From Cryptomeria japonica (lineage: Eukaryota > Streptophyta > Pinopsida > Cupressales > Cupressaceae): a DNA stretch of 64,000 bases. The DNA is taken from the NCBI RefSeq assembly GCF_030272615.1, contig NC_081406.1:234040396-234104395 (forward strand). The letters are read 5' to 3'. The notes under the pieces are model-generated. The model worked only from the letters and a program-made list of their open reading frames with translations, had not been told where the DNA came from and made no database searches. The position numbers and the translations under genes were made by a program. Numbering within the stretch: the stretch's first letter is position 1; every line of letters starts with the position of its first letter. This document shows, piece by piece, positions 57,732-64,000 of this stretch.

Positions 57732-58980
57732 TATAGACACTTAAATTAATTATTTTGATTAATTTAATTCTCTCACATAGTTAATTTATTTAATTATGTT
57801 AATCCTTGTTCTCCTCAGTATTAATTAAATTAAATATAATTAATATTGTCACTATGGTCCAATAATCGATTTATTTAATAAATCAATTCTCCCCCATTCT
57901 TCCAAGGTATCCAACATTAATTCTTCCTAAAATATCCCCTTTAGTTAATTAATCACAATTAATTAACTAACCCATGTTATTCCTATAAATCACCTTTTCT
58001 TAATCTATCATCAACCTATTTAATTCTTCTAAAAAACTCTGCTAATCCCACTTACCATTATTTCCTAATTTTTAATTTCCTCCACTCATTCTCTCTCCTA
58101 GTCAAATCCTCCTACAAATCCCAGTTGCCCTAATCTCACCTAATCATTCTTCTAATCTCTCCTTTAATGAGTTGCTAGTGGCTAATCCTGATGATTAGCC
58201 ACAAAGTCAACTTCTTGTCCCCTCACTCAACCAACTTCCTTAAATTCTCTTTTCCTAGGTGAATGTGAGAGTTTCAAAATCTCACATTCCTCTAGATATC
58301 CCTTCATTCAAGGAATTTTTAATTCCTTTCTATTCCTCTAATCCCCATGCTCCTCCTTTTAGGGAATTTTTAATTCCTTCTCATCATCCAAGGAATATTT
58401 TGTTCCTTTTGTCTTCCCTAGGTGCATTGGGAAGCCTTCCCAATGAACCTTGAGGAGTGTGGAGACAAGAAATGTCTTTATGGCATATCTCTTGGACTCC
58501 ACACTTGTCTTGTTAACTCCTCTTGATCCATGTGTGGGATCACATGCAATCTTGACCCTCCATCATCAATCAATCCTAGCCCTCAATTTCCTCTCTCCTT
58601 CTTCTATAAATTAGAGACTCCACTCCTTCATTATCCATCTCCAAATCAAGTAAATTTATGCTGCCCATTTGAGTTCAAAACAATCATCCAAGCATCCAAA
58701 CCATAGCCAAATCCATACTCATCCATCACTTAGTCATTTATCCATCCATCTCATCCTCCCATGAATCATATTGTGCACATTCTGGAGAGCCAACTACATA
58801 TAATCCAAGAGAAAATCCAATCGGGTTGGATAAGGGTTCTATTCCAACCTCATCATGCTCAATCCGAGGAACAAGTGAATATCTGTGGAGGTATAATGGT
58901 TTTTATTGTTTGTTTGAGTATTTTATATTTATTTATGCTTAAACTAACCATTTACTTTCATTCTAGTTTCCCCTTGGTTC
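57732..58980 (+). repeat. G1 3' LTR (right end estimated)
   Basis: Begins TATAGACACTT, a one-base variant of the TGTAGACACC start of L. A TATAAATT box at 58605 is 873 nt in. The end is set near 58980 by comparison with the 1240-1340 bp LTRs of L and G2; a CA at about 58980 (TTGGTTCA) is a candidate. The 5' LTR and left TSD are outside the window, so this cannot be fixed here. Confidence 0.7.
58178..58505 (+). repeat. String of perfect inverted repeats in G1 LTR U3
   Basis: GTGGCTAATC/GATTAGCCAC (58178-58202), GAATGTGAGA/TCTCACATTC (58261-58289), AAGGAATT/AATTCCTT (58310-58328), GGAATT/AATTCC (58363-58377), AAGGAA/TTCCTT (58390-58407), CATTGGGAAG/CTTCCCAATG with one-base spacer (58425-58445), AGTGTGGAG/CTCCACACT (58456-58505). 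They end about 100 bases before the TATA box. Confidence 0.85.
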
Positions 58981-61148
58981 AGCTTGGTAATGAATGCTTC
59001 ATAGATGCAAGAATGCTAGGAGAATAGGTACAAACTGGACCTAAAAAATTGACAAGGATAGGAGATGCTAAAGGAAGGGCACAAACATAAGGTGTAAATT
59101 GGCTTGGTGACAATATACGATACTACAAAAGGATAAAATACTATTTCATGAGTAAGAGATCAAACATAAAGGCAGTATAGATGAGGACTTTGTGGCAAAT
59201 CTATGCATTTTTTATGACCTCCATGATCTTCTTTTTCTATGTGAATTACAAGTCAGCATAAGGCATCTTCATGAGCATTTCAACACAAAGAAGGCCTATG
59301 AAGGTATAATAATTTATTTTTCAATTCTAGCCTCTACTACCTAACAACACACTTTCAATTTCAATTTCAAGTTTAATTCCTAAATCAGGGTTTGACTTAG
59401 GAAAAACCCTATTTCCCTAACAATTTCTTCTCTTTTATATGTTTGAAAATAGGTGAAAACACTATGAAAAAATGTGCAAAATCATAAAATAGAGATCTAT
59501 AGTCTGAAATTCGTTAGAGCTGAAACTGACAAGATTAGGGTGCCTTAGATGATGGAGTCCCATGAGTGGAATGAGCTGGGTGACTAAGTCCTTGCAATTT
59601 TTCTTGAAATTTGGACTAAAAGTTAGTTATAGTTTGTAATTCCACATACTTTTCTATAGTTGGGTTTTGAGTATATTGTCTTCCTGTACATGCAAAAACT
59701 ATCATTTTAGCTTACTTTCTCTTAATTCATTCAGTCTTCCTTATAATTTGCATAGTAAATTTCAACTCAATAGAGAAGGATAATTGTATCCACTTTGTGC
59801 TTGAATAATCTTGAGCCTAGTGGATCATTCTCCTTTCAAATGTAAGAGTGGAATAGGCCTAATATTCTTAGTTTGCATACAAAAACTAGTGAACCCTCTT
59901 CCCCACATTACAATTATCAAGGATGCTTATCAATTTTCCTTGAAGTTAGATGGAGGTTGAACAAAATATTAGAGAGGAAGAAACACGGAAGAGGTGTAGG
60001 AGGAAATATTGGAGGATGATCCTATAGAGATTTGAAGGAGATTGAATTAACAAGCAACAATTCGAACCAAAGGGGAGATAATAGCTATCATCCCCATGAT
60101 CAAAATAATGATCAAAGATGAAGAGGAAAATTTGGAAGAGGTTTTGGAGGAGGAGAGTTATTTGAAACTTTTTTATAATCTAGAGAATAAGAACCTTGAG
60201 CCTTTGGCTATCCCCAATATCAATGAACGACAAACAAAAGACTTGAGAGTGATGCATAATTTTCCCATGTAGATGAAGATATCGAGTCTTCACATTCTAA
60301 GGATGTAGAAAGATAAAATTTTCTTGTCACAAGAAGAGCCTTGGTGAATGAGGAGGACGATCTAGTTCAAAGAAAGTGATTCTTTCACACAAGATGAAAA
60401 AGTATAGGTAAGATGTGTAATATAACTATTGATGATAAGGCCTGTAAATCCAAGATTAGGGTAGGATGACGATTTTATGAAATTCAAAGATTTACCCGCT
60501 TTAATTTTATGACATTGAAACAAATATAAAATATAGTTTCTACAACACGATAATTTAGTGTATTTTAAAATATTCAAGATGAGTCAAAGATTGAATGCCA
60601 TGATTCCAAGGAGTATTTCTAGAGACAAAGATCAAAACAAGTTATGGACACATTTCTACTACAATATAGGACATTGAAGAATGGAAAAATTCTATGCAAG
60701 AGTTATAACACTCGATGCATTTACTACTACAAAGTAACTAGTTTGTAATTGATTATAAAGGGCTAGAGGTATCCCCATGTTTCTTGAAGCACCAAAATTA
60801 CATTTGGAATGCATCCCCAATTATGATGCTTCTTAGAGAAAAGTGGTAAAGGAAGGAAGGGTCTACACAGTCTTGAACCCTAAGAAAATAGCTTTCAATT
60901 TTGACACTCCAATGTGTGAGTCTAAAAATTTGTTAAACAAGACTAAGTTAAAAAATTCATACTATGATCATGAAGTTGAATGTAGGATCAAGATCTATGG
61001 AAAATGGTTAGATGATAATGTAAACCTCCCTTGTCAAATATGCCTAAGATTTTATATAGAAATGAGTCCAAGTAGGAGATCAAAGAGGAAATAACTCTAC
61101 TTAGTAAAGTTGCATGACTTCTCAAAACTAGCACATTATAGACATGGA
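58981..61148 (+). pseudogene. Probable remnant of a Ty3/gypsy gag-protease region
   Basis: Highly degraded. KDAYQFSLKLDGG near 59925 resembles the Gag segment of chromovirus-type elements that precedes a basic Gly/Arg-rich stretch; RGKFGRGFGGG follows near 60125. LVTRRALVNEEDDLVQRK near 60325, FFHTR and MCNITIDDKAC near 60420 resemble the segment leading to the protease active site, but D-G/S-G is not preserved. The open stretch at 60843-61094 has no recognised domain. Identification rests on short matches by eye. It may be the DNA into which G1 or C inserted. Confidence 0.35.
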
Positions 61149-62492
61149 TGTTGCTGGATATTAGAGTTGCTGGGATGTGTTGTTGTCATTGATGTCAGCA
61201 TATTCCTAAGTTCTTGTGCTCCTGTGTTATAAAGAGTTGAGTTAGTTTGGTTGTAGATATGCTGATGTAGTTTAATGATTTTTGAGATGCTTATCTCTAG
61301 TTGATTTAGTATGAGTTTTCGTGTTCTGAAAGATGATTTGGTCAGGCTATGTGATCTGGTGTGATGGTTAGTTTTTTTGTTGGTTCTGTATTGTAGAGTT
61401 GTGATTTTTGGTTTGTGTTGCTTTGGAATTGATTCCTTATGTTGTGCAGATTTTGGAGAGTGTTTGGGAAATTCATGTGTGTCCTCAATTTGGATGGTTC
61501 ATGATTTGGAACTTCACAAGCGTATCTTTCAGTTTGTCAGTAAGCATTGTTGAGCTCTGATGGTGAAATAATGATGATTCTAGTTATCCTAGTTGTTGTG
61601 GTGATTGCGGAAGAATTCACATTGCCTGTTGATGTTATTTGATAGTGTTATATGCATTCAGTGGTCCATATTGATTGTGGTGTATGGTATTAAATATTTT
61701 ATTGGTCTGGTGGTATTCTTTGTGTTATATGAGTTTCTGGCCAACCCGATGGATATTGCATATTGCAGATGATCTTGGTGAGTTATTTGGTAGTGTTGCA
61801 TGTTCGAGGATTTGATTTGGGTCCTTGCTATGTCATTGCCAACATTGTATTGGTCTAGTTGTTGATTTATGTATCGTGTGATGTAATTTTTTAATTAGGT
61901 CCTGTGTGTTGAGTCGACCTTAGAGTTAAGGTTGATGATTTGCATAAGATTGATGTAATCATTCAAGATCTATGTATGCAATTGTATTTATTCTTTGTGA
62001 GACTATTGTATGTGCAAACAAATGAATTAATCATTCAATAGTGTGGAAGAGAAGAGAGGTGTTTTTATGCACATAGTGTGCTTAACCGAAAATGTGATCA
62101 GGCATTTGGAGATGCTATTCTTTCAGTTCATGTAATCCAGATTATTGTTTGATCTTTGTAAGGTAGTGAGCCTTCCCAAGGTTGTAGCCCTTTGTTGTTT
62201 TGAGAAGTGAGCTCTACGTAGTGTACCTGAATGCATGTGTATTCCCCATTGTAATATTTTCACATACTACTATAGAGTATCATGTTATTATGGGTAGGAT
62301 CCCACCATAGTTTTTCCCTTAACTAGGTTTTCCAAATAAAAAAATTGTGTGTTATGTGTGCTATTGATGTGGTGATTATCTTTGCTATTGTTGTTCATGA
62401 TGAGATGTAAAGTTAAGGTTAATTTGTTTAAGTTTGGTGAAAACTTATTCACCCCCACCCCTCTTAGTTTTCCTTCTTTGTTGTTGTCAACA
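61149..62492 (+). repeat. Copia C 5' LTR
   Basis: 1344 bp from TGTTGCTGG to GTCAACA. TTGTTGTCATTGATGTCAGCA near the start and CACCCCCACCCCTCTTAGTT near the end follow the pattern of the A and B LTRs. No 3' partner is in the window. Confidence 0.8.
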
Positions 62493-62494
62493 AT

Positions 62495-62505
62495 TGGTAT
62501 CAGAG
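62495..62505 (+). other. Primer binding site of copia C (initiator-Met tRNA type)
   Basis: TGGTATCAGAG, two bases after the LTR, matches the copia B site in all 11 bases. Confidence 0.85.
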
Positions 62506-62545
62506 ATAGATCCTCTAGAAGTAGCTTGACCACTCAAGAAGACCC

Positions 62546-62821
62546 ATGATGGAAACTATTGTTTTCATGAAGGAGAGTTCAAGATTCAATGGAAAAAATT
62601 ACTCTATATGGAAGAACCAGATGGAAGTTCACTTGAATTGTCTAGGAGAAGATTATTGAAAGATCACAAAGAATGTCTACAATGTTCCTCAGAATGGCCT
62701 TATTACTGTAGTGAAGATAAACAATGCTGAAAATAATATAAGAGATAAAGAAGAACTACTGAGTGCCCTGGCCAATATAGAGATTACTAATGTGAGGGGA
62801 CTCTTGGACACAATGGATCAC
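62546..62821 (+). pseudogene. gag: Copia C gag N-terminus (truncated)
   Basis: The frame starts MMETIVFMKES. FNGKNYSIWKNQMEVHLNCL corresponds to LDGTNYIVWKIQMDTHL of copia A and YGIWKIRMETHLNCI of B. A stop lies near 62657. LLSALANIEIT aligns with LLCALSDQQIM of A. It ends at the minus-strand element E; the junction is between 62791 and 62822. Confidence 0.8.
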
Positions 62822-64000
62822 TGAGAGGGGGGTGTATCAGTGATTTAAACAATTTTTTACTTAATCAAATCTATACTGATTCAATATGAAATACACAAGA
62901 TGCAGACCAGTTACCAAAACAATACACACATTGTGTGTAGGAGAAATAACTAAAGGATTAATACATCATACATCTGAAGATGCAACACATAACACCAAAT
63001 GTAAGAGAAAAAACCAATATGAGAAAAACCTCAGTGAGAATAACTGCTGGAGATCTTCTACTCCAATCTAGCCTCACAATAAAAGGATCTGACTACAAAT
63101 TTTAGGGCACCAACCCAAGGAGCACCAACTCAAAGGAGCACCAACCCCTACACAATTTAGAGGCTACAACCTAAAGGTTCTACAACCCTTGCACTAAGAA
63201 CCTACTCAGTGTAAACAATATGAAAAACTCATATATATATATGAGATCCTTGTTGCAAATGAAGTTTTGCAACCTTTCAAAGATTTGCACTATCGGTTTC
63301 TATCTTACTAGTTTGTATCAACTCAACACACATTGCACCTTAGCCTTCCTATTGGTTCTAACTCTCTTTAATATTCTCTACCTCTGTTATACTGAATTCA
63401 AATCGTACTGGATCATTCTCTATTAGGTACTACTTCTTTCAATTTGTCACCTCTGCATTCTATGCTCACTCTACTAGTTTGTTCCTTACACTGATTTACC
63501 CTGCTTCTCCTTACCAGTACAATCTTCACTCACAAACACTTCAAGTGTTTTTCTCTTTAGCTCTCAAATAGAAGTTTCGCTCTCTTCTTTTTCCCTTTAG
63601 CAACAACAACTCTATCTGTCTTAGGTTGCCATCTTTTTAAACTAAATCTTTCCCACCAAAAACTATTTCAAACAGAGGGTGGATAGGGTTTCCTTCTTCT
63701 GACCAAATCTGCATCCAATCTAATCTAATCCACCTTGCATCGCACACCTACATTGGAGGAATAAGCCATCATGCATTTTCCATCTATCCAAAAAATGTTT
63801 ACCAAAAATAGAAAACCCGACCATGATTTCTGGCCTTGAAATCTGTCAACTCATTTATGACCCAACTGTTTCCTTCTCAAGGTCCTCTTGCAATCTAATT
63901 TCCTTTCTTAGATCTAGGTGCCAACAATGCCCTGATCTTTCTTTGTCATTCATTTTTCCTCAAGCTACATCAATTTGTTATCAACCCATGATTTGTGGCT
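62791..64000 (-). mobile_element. E: minus-strand copia, LTR about 62791-63926, continues past window
   Basis: Read on minus, the low-coordinate end is the LTR 3' end: CACTGATACACCCCCCTCTCAG, the C-tract pattern of the other copia LTRs (written here with its flank), followed by a tail that may end ACA at 62791. The other LTR end may be TGTTGGCACCTAG (63926 down). A purine-rich tract lies beyond it, as a PPT would. A palindrome CTCATATATATATATGAG at 63227-63244 fits the TATA position. No coding is seen in the last 75 bases. Both boundaries are tentative. Confidence 0.6.

Larger units (their letters stand above)
1..58980 (+). mobile_element. G1: outer Ty3/gypsy Tat/Ogre-like LTR retrotransposon, interrupted, 5' LTR outside window
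   Basis: This element is the base of the nest. Its leader and gag occupy 1-3839 and its remaining gag, protease, RT, RNase H, integrase, antisense PMD gene and 3' LTR occupy 46391 to about 58980. Copia A separates the two halves and carries a TAACT target duplication at 3835-3839 and 46391-46395. The gag codon phase is identical on both sides: codons end at 3839 and resume at 46396. A second, archaeal-type RNase H and an ORF before gag place it with Tat/Ogre elements. Several frameshifts and lost integrase residues make it the oldest and most decayed of the well-preserved elements. The right end is estimated from LTR lengths in G2 and L, because the 5' LTR is not in the window. Confidence 0.85.

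Noticed and set aside
61149-62492. Host regulatory or lncRNA region
   Set aside because: TG...CA ends, the C tract and a following PBS identify a copia LTR.

Overview
The window is plant nuclear DNA made almost entirely of nested LTR retrotransposons. I see no host gene, rRNA, tRNA or CRISPR array. The A+T-rich sequence, the density of old nested elements and the very long Tat/Ogre-like and SIRE-like elements suggest a seed plant with a very large genome. A conifer is my best guess, but the window alone cannot prove it. No function here serves the host; the parts below are transposon life-cycle genes and their remains.

The layout is a four-level nest. The base is a Tat/Ogre-like Ty3/gypsy element, G1 (1 to about 58980), whose 5' LTR lies left of the window. 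Its gag is split by copia A (3840-46390, TSD TAACT). The integrase of A is split by copia B (7308-42927). B carries two later insertions. Element L (7538-18226, TSD GGTAT), a non-autonomous gypsy-related element, sits in the 5' LTR of B. A nearly complete Tat/Ogre-like element, G2 (20534-39036, TSD GCTCT), sits in the pol of B. Removing A restores the G1 gag frame exactly, and removing G2 restores the B pol frame exactly. A deleted minus-strand copia, D (52414-53699, TSD TCCAC), lies in the 3' part of G1. Right of G1 are a weak gypsy remnant, a copia C LTR plus gag start, and a minus-strand copia LTR, E.

G2 has an ORF before gag, then Gag-Pol in one frame (24611-31921) with about 21 premature stops but no frameshift: zinc knuckle, protease, RT, RNase H, a second archaeal-type RNase H and integrase. 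An antisense gene of the plant mobile domain (PMD) type lies between integrase and the 3' LTR. G1 has the same order in a more decayed form. L shares the PBS, leader, 3'-UTR modules and PPT block of G1 and G2, but in place of gag-pol it has a 963-codon frame without a recognisable domain.

The most interesting signals are: (1) the L reading frame; (2) family-specific short-motif arrays just after the PBS and again, in opposite or mixed orientation, upstream of the antisense gene; (3) the antisense PMD genes in two different elements; (4) strings of perfect inverted repeats in the U3 of all three gypsy-type LTRs, with a TATA box always 873-874 nt from the LTR start; (5) a conserved pre-gag ORF in G1 and G2.
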